DNA of 64,000 nucleotides, from assembly GCA_032173965.1 (NCBI GenBank), contig CM063283.1:80044743-80108742 (forward strand). Reading direction: 5' to 3'. Both the position numbers and the translations under genes were made by a program. A model generated the notes under the pieces. The model was not told where the DNA came from. It was given only the letters and a program-made list of their open reading frames with translations, and did no database searches. The DNA is from Sitta carolinensis (Eukaryota > Chordata > Aves > Passeriformes > Sittidae). Each line of letters starts with the position of its first letter. The stretch's first letter is position 1. Of the stretch, positions 35,801 through 49,700 are shown piece after piece.

Positions 35801-37123
35801 GTTATCCTTTTTTACAGTTCTTTATTTAAATTGTGAAGAACTCATTTGGTAGTGGTCATGCTACACTAATTTTTATTTTTTTCTGAAGACAGCAAGACTG
35901 TTTTGGGGGTGTTTTTAGTACTGCTGTGGTTGTATTTCTAGCTCTGCTAGCCTTTAAATCTTTAATCCCTTATGGCACTGTATGTAGAACATGAAATTAA
36001 TGAGTTAATATGGTTTCATATCCTCTTTTTGCCAAACTCAGAAACAAATAAAATTAATGATTTTTATCCTGTAATATTTCATTTTCTAGAATGTGGAAGT
36101 TGCATTGCCAGAATTTTGCAGAGTGTTTCTCTACTTCCAGGGTTGAAATTTTCTGTTCTCCTGAATGAAAATGAAATTGTTTGCAGAAAATACAGAAAAG
36201 GAGGTGTTAAATATAAAAACACACACACGCAATTTCTACTCCTAATAATTAGCTCTAAGACATGAGTATGCAGGCTCTTTTACATGGTAATGGATTAAAT
36301 TAGGACTTTGACTGTGATATATAAATTTTTTTTCCCATTAGGTATTTGTACAGTTTCTAAAGCATTGTAAACAAGTGAAAAGGAAGTTAAAAATAATAAA
36401 AAAAAATCACTTAAAATAATGATAGACTGCTTTCGTAGTGTGTAATTCTACTCAAAGATTTTTAAAAATAAATTTGCAGTTACAAGAAATGAACATCGCA
36501 GCTGAGAAGCTATATAAATATACTTTCAACCCACTTTTTCTATCTTATTGAGTGGAAATAAAGAAATTGTTCTGGGAAAACCCTTTCCTCAGGAGAAAGA
36601 TTCAGAATAAGGAACCGTATGACCATAGTTCCTCTATCGTGGTGCAATAGGCTGGCAGTGTCAGAAGCATTTCATACCGTCACAGATCTTGTGAAGTAAG
36701 GACCTGATTGGAGCCAGTAGGCAACATTTAGAGCATCTTTGCACCTGGATTTTTGCAGGGAGGTGTTCGGTCTGGACCATTTTGAGCACTACCATTGCTG
36801 TCCAGCTGCTTGGCTTGCAGTGTACAGTAGTACAAGATGGAAGTGAAGAACCCCTTTTCCAGCTGAGGCTGGGAAATGTCGGCACTCTGGCCAAGCTGCT
36901 GTGGAATGTTAGTGAACTCTGGGCATGGTAATACAGCGGAGGCCAGCACTGCTTTTGCTTTTCTTGGTAAGGATGCTATGGAGAGTCACCACTTTTTAGA
37001 AAATCAGCCTGAAAACATGGTCCAGACGACTTACCACAAGATGGTCTTATGAACTGTGTTTTGTTCTGAATTTGAAAAATGAGTGATGCTAATCTGTTTC
37101 CTTCCCTGTGGCCCAGAAATGGG

Positions 37124-37144
37124 AAAAAAAAAAAAAAAAAAAAA
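37124..37144 (+). repeat. Poly(A) tract, 21 nt
   Basis: Twenty-one uninterrupted A. Confidence 0.95.
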
Positions 37145-38549
37145 GTATTTATTAGCTTTTTTTGCTCTGTTTGTTTATGTTCAATATTTGCTATTTTCCA
37201 AGTTGTAGCATAGCCTGATGTGTGATATTTAAGAAAAGCCTACTTTGGGTTGCCATCTCTTTATTTTGCTTAGGTAGAAGCGCTCTTGGATTTTCACCTT
37301 CCCCCCACATCTCCCCAGCAGCATTTCAAACAGTGATGAACAATAGCTCTGATTACTCCGCACAGACTGTGTTCCTTCAGAATGTATTATCTCAACAAGG
37401 ACTTGAGTGAAAAGAAAGCTATTTCCTTGTTTTCTAGCAATAAGTCAATGGACTCTTAAGAGAACAAGCTTTGCCACAGATGCAATTCTTAGGCTATGAG
37501 CAAGCAGCAGATAAAAGAGATCAAAAGCTTCAAATTCTGTTGGGGGGGAAAAGGCTGCTGTTAGCAAGGGGCCAAAAGCTATAGCAACACAACCATTCTT
37601 TAAGAAGTAAAAACTTAAAAGGAGCTTTAAAAATGAGTATCAAACAAAATCTAGTGTATGTCCTGTGTGGACAAAAGAGTATATGCAGGCTCACTACTTT
37701 CTATCTCCCAGTGAAAGGTAAACAAAAATCTTGTTTGATTGGTCTCTTTTGTATTCGCCTGGTTACATAGAAGACAGTGGGGAAGGAGCTGCTTAGGAGC
37801 TGGAAGGACTGTGCCCAGCAAAATGCTTTTTATTGTTCAGGGACCCGAATTTTAACTGCTGGATGGAATCAGTGTATAAAATATAGCTTTGCAACAATTT
37901 AGCTTTTATTAGAGAATTATATTTCATTTGGTCACCATTCTCATTTAAGGGATTCACAACTTCTTCTGATCTAAACAACAACTGAGTCAGAAGGAGACCA
38001 CTAAATTATCCCTGCTATTAAAGCAGCATTCAGGCTGTTGTTTGAAGTATCTCATACTTCTTTCTTGCTGTGCATGAAAGCATTTACTGCAGAGGACTTT
38101 GAGGTTTGTTTCATTAACAAACACATCAAGTTCTGAAGATGAAATCTATCTTACTAAAAATGTAAAAATAATTATGTAATTCATTTGCATTTAGGCATGT
38201 AATAACATAAAATTTGTGACTCCTTATAATCTTCTGTGCCTTTTGTATAAAGCAGGTTACTGTTACTTGCACCCAGGAGATGCACTCTCATCACTGGAAT
38301 ATATGCTGTATTTCAGAGATACTGCTTCTCACACATTTTTTGTAGGCCATATTGCAAATAAAATCTTTTAGTGGTATTGACAACAAAGAACAATTATGTG
38401 ATGTGACATTTTGTTCTTCCAAATTTTTGTTACAGTCTCGTTTTTTTGGGCAGAGGTATTGTCAGGTCATTTTTCCATCTGTACAAGTAAACGGGAAAGC
38501 TACTGGGCCTCTGAGGTCCCAAATTTAAAGGGAAAATGGGAAAATTCTT

Positions 38550-40000
38550 CTCAATTAATTATCTTTTCCCATTGAGGAAATGATTTCCAATTAATTGCAG
38601 AGTTTATGGAATGATTGCTGCTGACTGTGGAAAAAGATTCAGTCTCCATGATAATATGTGAGAATATTATCATAGGTTTCCCAAGGACTTCTGCTTGTCA
38701 CACACAGAGTGGGAGAGATAGCAAGCTGTAAAATACTATGAGTCTAAACCCATTATGCTTTTTTGTTTGTTTTTGTTTTGGTTTTGGTTTTGGTTTTGGT
38801 TTTGGTTTTGGTTTTGGTTTTTTTTGTTTTCTCCATCTAAACTAGGTTTGGTGATGGTGCAATTTTTCACATACTTTTCCTAACTTTAAATATTTATTTC
38901 ATAGTGATGCATCATTTGAAGCACTTGTAAGTCTATGCATGTTCAGATATGCAAAAGCCTGAGTGAAATTTGGTAAAAAGATGTAAACATTTTTTTTTAT
39001 CCTCACATACCCATATGTCTACCTAAAACAGCTTACATTTTTATATGAGACTGAATATTGTTTTATTAGATAAAAAAATATTTTATTGGTCAAAAGATCA
39101 GCATTAATAGAGTGATAGAATGAGAATGAAATATCTCTAAAATTTTTTTTCTGTTTGTTTTTTTTCTTTATTTCATTCCCTTCTAATGGCACTGGACAAA
39201 TTAGGCTGCTGCTTGTCTTTTTTTTTTTTTTTTCAGATTTAGCATACTTCATGTTGTACTACAACAAACCTGAACAATTCAGAAGCATAGCCCGACCTTT
39301 TACAAATCTTTAACAAAGCCTTTCACATAATTATCAGGGAAAGTGATCTTTTTTCCCTGTTCCAATATCTGTAAGCTTTCTATAGCAGTAATCCTTTAAT
39401 TTAATAAAGCTAAAAATGCAATAGCTTGGTTAAGTAATACAGGACATATAACAGCATTCCTGGTTTATCTGTCTGTTTAGCCTTATTGATCTAATTACAG
39501 ATTAATTATCCACTTGAGTGCACTGGTCTTTTATACAGTATGTAGACACATCTAAATCTGCATTCCTCTAAAACCTTTTTAGAAAAGAAGTGCTCATGAT
39601 TCAAATGTCTCACTAGCATTCATGGTCCAGAAATTCTTAAGTTTATTAATTACCTTGGCTCAGCATCCCATGTGGAGCAATTTCATTACAGTGATCAGCA
39701 AACAGTGCCCTGTATTAATCTTGTGTTAGCCAAATGAACTAACTCGGGAATTGGAGTCTTAGGCTTTCCAACCTTTATCTTAGGCTTTAGAGTATGCAAT
39801 ATTCAAGATTAAGATGTTGGACTTGCAACATTCTTCTCTAAGTTTCTCATTACTTTAACGTCATCTGTATATAAATATACACTGTGGGGCCTTCCTTAGC
39901 TAGCAGTGCAAGAGTAGGCCAGCTTTATTTTAATTTGCCTAGTATCTGTTTCAATCTCTCTAGTATTTGGCTCTGCCCCCCATTAATAATTAATTAAATC
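38550..40000. promoter_or_regulatory. Homeodomain-motif-rich segment, candidate conserved non-coding region
   Basis: Several compact TAAT-core clusters occur: paired AATTAATT boxes at 38,552-38,600; CTAATTAC, ATTAATTA and an NKX2-type CACTTGAG within 28 bases (39,491-39,518); and AATAATTAATTAAATC near 39,984. Such clusters are common in developmental enhancers, but the region is AT-rich so chance matches are expected. No coding exon is visible. Confidence 0.25.
38771..38820 (+). repeat. (TTTTGG)n simple repeat
   Basis: About eight near-perfect TTTTGG hexamers flanked by T/G-rich sequence. Not a vertebrate telomere repeat (TTAGGG). Confidence 0.9.
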
Positions 40001-43000
40001 ACAGCCCTACATTTCTCTATGTCCTTTTTAAGTGTCTCACAAAAAGAACTTAATAGTATCATTATGAGGCTTGGTGCTGCTTTTAATTTTAGTCCATTTT
40101 AATTTTACAGGGAGAGTATACATCCTGTGGTTTTCATCAGGATGATTTTATGTGACGTGCAACATTCAGCAGCACTTTCTTTAGAAACTATTCAGCATCT
40201 ACTAACTTCCTACTTACGTTCAGTACCTAAATGCCCATTATCAAATTGTCTTCAAATCAGGCATTTTTCTTCCTCATCTTATTTTGAGTCAGGGTCTTCA
40301 AATTTGACTAAATGCTACTTACAAAGTTTCCATTTAGAAATACTGTTTGCTTATATAATATTTGAAATAGTATTTCTTTGTTTTTGATGGCAAAAGGAAT
40401 TTACTTGTATTCTGATGTGCTATTCTCATCTTTTCTGCCACTGTTTTGCTTTTGGAAGTGGTTATTACAATATATTGACATTATTTATGAATTTTGGGGT
40501 ATGGTGCTGGACATGACTAGTTGCAGCATCCCAAACCAAGTGAGGGACTGGAATAACAATAAAGCAACAAGTCAAGTCTAATTCCTGGCATCCCTACTAG
40601 CTCATCTTTATTTAGCAGTGTACTTCCATCCCTTGAAGGGTTTGAAATATGGATGACCTTATTGACAGTTTCCTGAAATTAGAAATTTGCTGAAAATACA
40701 GCTGTTAAGAAACTTTCATAATTTATGCATGAAATCAGTCAAATAAATAGTGTAGTCCTTCTTACTTAGAGTGTGTGTGCATATGTGTAACAACTGAGTT
40801 GCCAGCAAAGCATTCTCAATAATAAGGATACATTATATTTATCTCTGAAAAATCTGAATCTACAACTGGTCTAAACTCTTCCACATAGCTATAGAATTAG
40901 TGTTTTACTGATAGGGTTATAAAATTGCATATGGTTATTCCTGGCATCTGTATACTTCTCCTGCTGGGCTGTGCAGCTTCCTAGATATGTTCAATTTTAA
41001 CTTAACTGTTGTGGGGATATAGATTGAAGCTAAAGAAACAGGAATATTTGTCCTTTGTTTCCTCCACTAGTTAAGTATTGCAGATGTTCTTCCTTTTCAT
41101 GCTTTTTGTTCAAGTCTTCAATTCATTACAGTTTTCATCAGCTGTGTAGTTTGTTAGCCTATTCTATGTCTTATCTTTAATGTCCAAAGGCATTGTTTAA
41201 CTTTTAGTACAGTTCCTGGGTTGTTACAATGCTACTGTTTGTATTTTCCAGGCTGTTGAGTTTCATATCTGTGGCTTAAATCATGTAATGACTTATACAT
41301 GCCTTTTATACAGTGGAAATTTTTGCAGTTCGGTGGGCACAGTCACAGTGTACTAATTTTATGGAGTGACAAAATGTTGGTAAAAGTTTGCCAATAAGCA
41401 GTATTTTTCATAATGAGGCAATATATTTCTTGAGCACTGTAGCTTCAAATGCTAGAGGCACTTCTATCCTACTGTGTTTCTTTTTCCTTTATCTGCAGTC
41501 GCATATATTTTATCCAATATATCAGTACTCCTCTGAGTGGCTATTGTTTTGGAAACACTGCAGTGGGTTTTTGATGAGACAGACAGATAGTAAGCCTAGC
41601 CAGATGGAGAAGACTATAGTTGTTCCACTGACTTGAGGCGGCCAGGGCCAAGTCCCTGAACCTTAGTGTTTCATTGAAATGCTGCTGCATCTTCCTGTCC
41701 TTTGCCATTATCAACTGCACATTCTCTAAAGCTCTTGCCATCTTGTGCTGTGAACCGGGTGAGTACCCAGTCTGTGGGTAAGTGTCCAATGTAGTTGTTG
41801 CCAAGAAAACTGGAGAATCTTTTCCTGTATTCGTTCTTACCCCTACTCCGATTTCCAGCCATATGGTTTCAACCCCTTCCCCTGTGTCAGCTTTTGCAGT
41901 AAGACAAATTCGTCTTACTAGTCTGGCAGGAAGCTAGTCAGGTTCTGTTCTGCTGTATTTTTCTGCCAGATTAGTAAAATGCATTGGCTTGCAAACGGAT
42001 CTGATGACAGCTTCCTTTCCATACTGACAACTGTCTGAGAAAAGAGCTCTGACAAACTATGCCATCTCTGAAGCAAGCTTCTCCATAGCCCACCTTCTCC
42101 CAAGAGTCCCTGGGCTCAATTTTGGTGAACACATGGTGGATGTAAATAGAGGCCAAACACAAGTCTGCAGCTTTGAGTGTGCCATTTTCCCACCGGAATT
42201 TCCCTTGTGGAGTGAAATCACTTTGGGCAGTTGGATAATCAGAAAAAGAGGCCTCATTCATCTTAATTTGAAGGGCAGCCCCAAGGGACACGTGTTGAGT
42301 CTTCAGTGCAGTTCTGAACTGCATGGAACCAAGGACTGTAGGTGTTACAACACCTTTAATTTACAGAATATCTTTAGAGGCTTTCTTAAGAAGAGGATTT
42401 TTGTAACATTGCCAGACTTTCCTAATCTGGCATGGTGCAAAAGAACACAGGCCTGCCTCTAGGTGGGCATTATTTTAGAGTAGAGGTTGTTTAGAGGAAG
42501 CATATCCTATGTACTGCTACAGGTTTTCAAGATGATTAAGGACATGAATATGTAGTTTAAGGGTTGGCAGTGAATGCCTGTTCCTCAGCAGTTACAAGAA
42601 TAGGGAGAGCAATGTATTTGCTCAAAAAAACCCACAAAATGAACAAAGAAAATAAGATTTTAAATTATTATTATTATTAAGTTGAAGGGAGTAGCGTTTC
42701 ATTTTATACTTGTCTTCCGATTGAAACTCCTAGAGAACTGGGATTCTCCACTATTAATTGATTTTCTGCCCCCAGCATGCATGTGTGGTACTTGTGGTGC
42801 TATCCCTTATTCCCTCCGGATTAAAGAGCTGTGTTTCTGCCTGTTTCACACTGATCCAAAGGAGGCTTTCACCTGGTATGGGGCACTTGTGTTCTTAGGC
42901 CCATGCACAAGAAATTAGTAGAGAAAGCACACCATCCTCCTCAAGCTGTCGTTAGAAAAGATGAATTATGGGAGAAGACCGAGCCTGTAGGGTGACTGCT

Positions 43001-43872
43001 TGCTGCCTGCTCCTGTGTTGGCACTTGGACAAACATGCCTTATGAGTAAGGAACCCAGACCAGGGCCGAAGTTTCCTCCTTTTGTTGAGAAGTGCTGGCA
43101 GTTGCTGATATAAGTCAGGGAATTTTGTGTAGGCATGGGTATGCCAAGCTGCTGGCACGCAGATACACGAGAGGAGATGGACTAGCCTGAGAAAATCTTT
43201 CAGGGCCAGGGCTAGTGGATAAGTGCTGTCCATCAGGGTGTACTGACCTAGGTGTGCTCTGCCCACAGTGATCTGAAGATACTCTTAAGAGCCTGAAGTG
43301 GAAATAGTCTACTACGTTGTAGTGCCATAACTGAGATCTTATTCAGGAATAAATCTGCTGTGGAAATGGCCAAAGAGAATTAAAAGTACAGTCCTGGAAG
43401 AGAAATTTTCTGGCTTTGAAGGAAATTATTTTTTAGGAACTTTCATACAAGACTTTCCATAATACTTCACAGACAATGTGGATTGAATAAAGGTTAAAAA
43501 ACTAAAGAAGTTTCAGGCAATGAAATACCAGAGTTTAAGAATATTTTTCCTGTCAGGTAACTAAACTACCAGCTCAAGTTTTATTCCTGGGAAATGAGTC
43601 TTTTAATTTAAAAACTTAGTTTGCCTATAGTGAGAGGAAGAAGCTTTCCTAAATGCTGAACATATTCTGGTTTCCTTGTCTTGCTGGAATAAACCCCCTT
43701 TAGAATAGAACAAAGAGAGTTTTCATTTGACTATCATGCCATGAGTATCTTGAAACTTCAGGTAAATGTCTTACTTGTAACCCAAAAAGGTCACCGACTC
43801 TCATCAGAATGAGTTTACTGTTTTTCTAATATTAGGTGACATCAGCTTTTGGAACAGAACTAACATATCCAG

Positions 43873-43903
<31 letters not shown>
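43873..43903 (+). repeat. Poly(A) tract, 31 nt
   Basis: Thirty-one uninterrupted A with no recognised retroposed sequence upstream. Confidence 0.95.
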
Positions 43904-43905
<2 letters not shown>

Positions 43906-45455
43906 TTTATTGTTTTACAGCAATACTGGCTTTTTATTTTCTTTTGTTAATTTATCAGCAAAGCTCCCATTGTTTTTTTACTGATGATAAATTACACTTT
44001 TTTATGGAGTGCCGAGTCATAGTAATTTCCTTTTTCCAATTTCATTAACTTCCTGATAGTATTGTCTGGAGCAACCAGATGCTGATGTGTAATCCAACTG
44101 TTTCCCTAGTATGTGGGAAGCAGTAAACTTTTTGTTTATCTCGTAAACAGTTCTGGCTATATATCTTTGGCTGTTTCTTTCCCATGGTCAGATGAAGACT
44201 GGCATAAACTATATTCTTTTTGGACCACAGAGTGCCTAGAAACAGGGACAAAAACATAACAGACCTATGTCATTAGTCTGGTTCACAGAAGCTGAGTGGC
44301 TTTGTTTTGTTTTTAAATCTGTCTGGGATATGTTATTTTTACATATAATCTATGCATGAACAGTCTCGAAAAAGCTGGAACTTTAATCATTAAATTAAAG
44401 ATAATTTTCTAGGAACTTACCTAAAATCCTTTGCAAAAGAGGAATCTTAATGTTTAAAATCAGAGAAAAAAATAATAAACAGTATAGAAGAGAGAAATTT
44501 TCTCGGTCCTCACAAATCAACAATTTTAAATCCCAGAATAATAAGATTTCTAGGTGAGGGTTGTAAGAAATAGTCAATTTGGAACTGTTACAAATATTTA
44601 CTGTTATAAAAGTGATTTTGTCAAGTATCCACCTGAATTTGAGTACATGTCTGGATTTTATATTAAATCTGTATAGTACTTTTGAAGATTAATGCTTTTG
44701 GATTTGGACATCTCTTTCAAAAAGTTTCATAAGTGTTTTTGGGCCAGTTTCAAAAAGGTTTGAAGTCTTGAGTTACTGTTTTTATTGGTATAGCAAGTTA
44801 TATCAAGGACATAATTAATCACTTATGAATCATATTTGTAAATTGCTTGAATATTTTGGGATGAAATATCTTTGTTTTCCTTAAGATTAGTTCAAAATAC
44901 ATCAGTATCTGGCAGTATGTCCAAGTTGTTCTGTCAAAGTTGGATATTTTTAGAAACGGAAAATATTAGTAACTATCAGCAACTATTGCAATAAGACATG
45001 TTTTCATTCTTTAAGTGTTGAAAGGGTTACATGAAAAGGGGGAGTAGGGAGAGGGATTCAGTGCATCATTCCTGGTTTGGAATGCCTTTGCTTTGTACTT
45101 TGAGACCACACAAAAGTTTGACAGTGTCACTTCCATTGAAATGTTCTTTAGCATTCTTGACCTGTTAATTTGAAATATTTATTTTTAAAGTTTCACACTT
45201 AATAATAATGATTTTTCGAAACTAAATCAGACCAATTTAAGTTTAAACTCCTGAATTGTATTTGCAGGACTGGTGTTATCTTATTCTGTAACTGTAGAGT
45301 GCCTCTTTGCTTTATTTTAACTGGCTCAGAAACAGGCACTCTAATCTTTGCTTACAAGACCAGATTGAGATTGGCATTCAGGCTGATTATTTTTATAGAG
45401 TGTGGCACATATATAGTGTTTCTTTTAGATGCAATAAGATTGTGGAGCTGGCTGC

Positions 45456-45458
<3 letters not shown>

Positions 45459-45502
<44 letters not shown>
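45459..45502 (+). repeat. (TA)22 microsatellite
   Basis: Twenty-two perfect TA units. It is self-complementary and could extrude as a cruciform. Open frames reading through it (IYIYIY repeats) are artefacts. Confidence 0.95.
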
Positions 45503-45504
<2 letters not shown>

Positions 45505-46684
45505 ACTTGCAGATATAGGTCCACTACTGAGGCTTAGGCACTGAAACTCTTCCCTTTTCAGGTGCCAGAACTGGACGTCCTGTGTTCCTATACAATATGC
45601 AGGGAGATTCCCTGCATGTTCATACGAAACATTCATAAGTTTCATATGAAGATAATTGTGGTTATGCAGTAGGGTTTCCCTCACTGGAGTGAGAAAAAGG
45701 AAAAGGATGGAAGAGGGACAATCGTCATCTACATGAAAGATAACTTTGGCCCGTGTGAGTGGGCTTTAGTGCTTGGGAATTCTCAGTTTGGTTGTTTAAA
45801 CATAGGCATTGAGAGAATGCATGGCTTTGCAGAGGATTTGCAGAGCTGCGAATTGAAAAACAGTGAGTACGGTGGTATGTTTTAAAATCTTTATTCTCTA
45901 TTGCCTGTTGCTGGGCTGTTGGTAAGCACCTCCAATATGAAACTGGTCTTTTGTACACAGGCCTATGAATAGGCTGTATTTTGCCTCAGATGCCTGCATC
46001 CTCCCATGGTCTTCACTCTTAGTTTTGTCTACAAAGTGCAGTAAATTGTACTATAGAAATACTGCGATGTGTTTCTCTGAGAGGTAAGTTAGTGTGGCTG
46101 AAGTATGTCCATGACACAATTATACCTTCTCTCCTGATATGGATAATTTATTTAGAATTAGCTGTCTTTAGGTGGAACTGAACCATTAAGTTTATTCTGC
46201 TTTATCTAGAAATTTGGAGATTGGAAGCAAATGCAATTCTGTCAGAACATCTAGAACAGTGCCAAAATGTCTATTAGTTTGCAAGTTCAAAAGTTATACT
46301 TGCATAGTAGTTATTAATTTGTTTCATAAACTGTCTGCCAAAATGGGCATACCCAATGGAAGTTTTTACTATTGTTTCTTTTTGTTCCAGCAATGAATAA
46401 TAACCAAAGACATTGGATTTAAACTTTTAATAATGCTTTGGGTTGAATTTTTCATTTAAAACATCTATTTATAGGTAAAAAAGGCTTTTGTGTCTCATAA
46501 AAGCAGTAGTCATGAGAACCAGTTATATGAAATGATGTTTCTATTCAGTTGCAGCTACTTTTGCCAGTTTATTTATACACTTATTTTCAGTGCATTTGGT
46601 AAAAAATGTAAGGTATTGTTTTACAAGAAACAGCAGGACATGGCAGTTTGAGCTATGCTTTAATTGTCACAGGGGTGTTCAGTC

Positions 46685-46746
46685 AAAAGTTGGACCAGAT
46701 TACCTGGGAGATCTTTTCCAACCTTAATGATTCCATGAGACTATGA
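46685..46746 (+). mobile_element. CR1 LINE fragment, extreme 3' end
   Basis: GTTGGACCAGATTACCTGGG, then ATCTTTTCCAACCTTAATGA and TTCCATGAGACTATGAC form the terminal CR1 signature with a decayed 8-bp tail. Plus orientation, about 60 bp, non-coding. Confidence 0.75.
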
Positions 46747-49700
46747 CAAGTAATAGCAATAAGGATAAAATATTTTAATAAAGATAAAAAACATTTTATT
46801 GGAAGAAAAGTGTACATTACTTATATTAAAAAAAATACTATATTAGATGCATATCTTTCAATTTTACTACTAGGAGGTAGAATTAGAAGACTCACATACT
46901 GTAATTTCTAATAGGTTGATATTTTTCCACAAACTTGATTAGCATTGACTGAATTAGACTTTGCTCTTCTAATCAGATTAACAATGCAGGTATTTTTAAA
47001 ATTTCTAATGGTGAGAGAGCTGGTATGCTCTTTCAATCTAATTTTTATATGGTTTTAAATAATAAATTGTCTCATGAAAATAATAACTGAAAATCTTAAG
47101 CAATTGCTTTATTAGAGTCCTCCTACAATTACTGCATAACAGTTTGGTCCTGTAGGAATTTATTTAAAAATGCACTTAAAGGTGCTTCACAAAATGGATC
47201 CAATTAAAGCCAAAAGAACTGCAGATCTGAGTGTTTGTATGTACAAAACCTTCCTCCTTGCAGAAAAATTGTCCCACTGACTGTAAAAAAAATATGGTTT
47301 TGCCAAAAAAACCCAGGATCAATGTATGGAGTAAATGAGACATCTCCTAATTAACTTTTTAACTAAATGTCAAAGTAGGGCAGCATAACTCAAGCATGTA
47401 AGTTTGAAAAAATTTATATAATCTCCCTTTTTTTTTTTTCAATGTTATTGTACTCTTGGACACATAGAGCTGTATGGCTCTATCTCATCTGATGTGGTGG
47501 TGTAGTTTAGCATCTCTTTCAATCCTTATGGTAAGCAAGGAGGGAAGTATGGTTGGAGCCTGCTTTTTTTGTGAGGGAACAGTGGAGGGAGATGAAAGGG
47601 AAGGTGGAGGACATTACTGGATTGAATGCATAAATCTCCTGAAAGTTTTGAATACACACAATACAAAGGCATTTTTTTTCCTCTGCTCACTGGTCATACC
47701 AGAATATAATTTAAAAAATGAGAGTTACCTTGCATTTCTCTCTGTTGCATGGTGTTTTTCGTTTGGGTTTTTTTTGGTTTTTTGGGTTGTTTTTTTTTTT
47801 TTTTTTTGGTTTGGTTTGGTTTTTTTTTTTTTTTTTTTTTTTTGGTTTTTTTTTTTTTTTTGGAAAGCTGTTTTGCAAACAAAAGGGGGTCAAAATAGGC
47901 CAAAAAGGAACTGAGGAAAGAGAAGGGAACTGAGGAAAGGAACTCAGAAAATGCCCCTTGCAGGACAGCAGTATTGTTAATTGCTTCTCCCACTAATCCC
48001 ACTATAAAATTCTGGTGTCTGTGGAAAGCTGGAAGAGCTACAAGTAGTGTTATAGTCTCTCTTCAAGCAGTGGGTGCCAGAAAGGGTAGAAGACAGCCAG
48101 CAGTATGGTTTTTGTTTTTAGACTTTCTTTTCTGACACCAGCTGGCACTGAAGCACTTGATGTGTTTAACAGGCAGGAAGGATAGCAATGAAATGGTTTA
48201 AAATAAGTTTGAAGAGTACTGAAATCTGTGTAAAAGCTAAACATATGAAAGATGTTTCTATATTTGATAGGAACTGTAGATGAAAAGCTGAGCATTTGTA
48301 ACTGTTTAGAGGTTGAACATCCTCAATTTTCAGAGTCTGAATCCCTGGCCAGATTTAACTGCAATCTGGAACAAAAATCTCTAGAAAATGTGTTCTTGAG
48401 CTATCCAGAATTAACCCTTGGCAAAGAAAGTGCAGTTATATTCCTTGTTGGTTTGGAGAAATAATTATGACACATAGTTGTGCTTTGCTTGTTTTTTTGT
48501 CAATCCTTGTTCACTATCTTTAAACAAATATGAAGGTTATTAATTACATTTGTGGATAAGATATGTCCTCACTTTGTTATGATGTCTTCAAACGCTGTGG
48601 AGGGTCTGTGCAAATTTACAAACAGAGAAGGACCGTTTTGTTTAACACTTTTTTGAGACTTGAATGCTTTGCTAGTGCTCTGTGCTGTCTAGCCTTTTCA
48701 TTTGGAGTATGAGAAGGTGGTTCTATGAATCTAAATAAAAATGGTCTCAAGTGAATAGCCCCTCTTGGATGCATTCTAGTCTGGCTTTTACATTTTGTCT
48801 GGCATTGAGGTTACTTGTGTTTCTAATACAGATAGCTGCAAATTTTGAGCCTTGTGCATATGCTAGATCTCTTAGCTGCTGATATGAGGGAAAATTATCT
48901 TTTCCTTTGAGTGGTTTTCATATGTACCTTTGACTGGGAGTGTGCAGGAGTCATATGAAATTGATCTTGGAGATTTTATTTTTTGGCAGTAGCATATACT
49001 ATGCATGTATATAAAGTGAGATTTACATTTGTGCTGAAATAAGACATGTCCATTGTTCATATCAGAGGTAATCCCATCTAAATATTTCCAATAATCCCAT
49101 CCAATATTTCCATCCAAACCAATTTACATCATATTTTTCTGCAATATGATGATCTACAAGAAGTGTAGATCTGTTTCTCCAGTTATGGGGTAAAAAATGT
49201 TTTTGTTTTTGTCTTCTTACCTACAAGCACAATAAATTTTTATACAATCTGTCACCATAATTAAGAGGATCATATGTAAAACTAGTCAGATAGCTATGAA
49301 ATGCACAGATATTTGATAGTAGGTTGGACTGACAAAACACTCCAACAAATTTTGGGCAACATTGGCAGTTTAACTGAGAAGATAAATGTGTAACTGATAT
49401 TTTGGTTTGCAGTAGCTGGAAGCAGTTTGTGAAACATGCCAATTTGTTTAGACAGAATCATGAAAGAACATCAGCAGGTGCACAGGTAAGTAACTTTCTA
49501 TATGGAAGGAAAGTTATTGCATAGTAATGGGTAATCCTGTACTGTCAGCTCATAACCAGGAGATGGGAAATGTTATCCTGCCTCTTATATTTCCCCCGAA
49601 ATTCAAAATAAGCAGTCAATAACTAAGGAACAGCTGAAAAAAATTGTGATTATTACTAAAAAAGTTAAAAAGGGCAATTAAAATAATCAGTCATCAACAT

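Larger units (their letters stand above)
25616..46684. other. Intergenic DNA, largely featureless
   Basis: About 21 kb of AT-rich non-coding sequence. It contains homopolymers and simple repeats (listed separately), a CTCF-like site at 29.88 kb in a small GC-rich spot (29.8-30.0 kb), and homeodomain-motif-rich segments at 38.5-40.0 kb. Somewhat more complex sequence with overlapping open frames up to ~117 codons on both strands occurs at 41.4-42.5 kb and 42.7-43.3 kb, but the frames share no recognisable similarity and look random. No transposon beyond CR1 is identified. Confidence 0.55.

Noticed and set aside
38771..38820. Interstitial telomere-like repeat
   Set aside because: The unit is TTTTGG, not TTAGGG, so it is a simple repeat unrelated to vertebrate telomeres.
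41388..42462. Cluster of overlapping frames on both strands that might mark a processed pseudogene
   Set aside because: No frame gave a recognisable protein and no poly(A) tail or target-site duplication is visible; translation search (BLASTX) would be needed to revive it.
47760..47914. Phe/Gly-rich and Lys-rich open frames
   Set aside because: Translations of a low-complexity T/G tract, not proteins.
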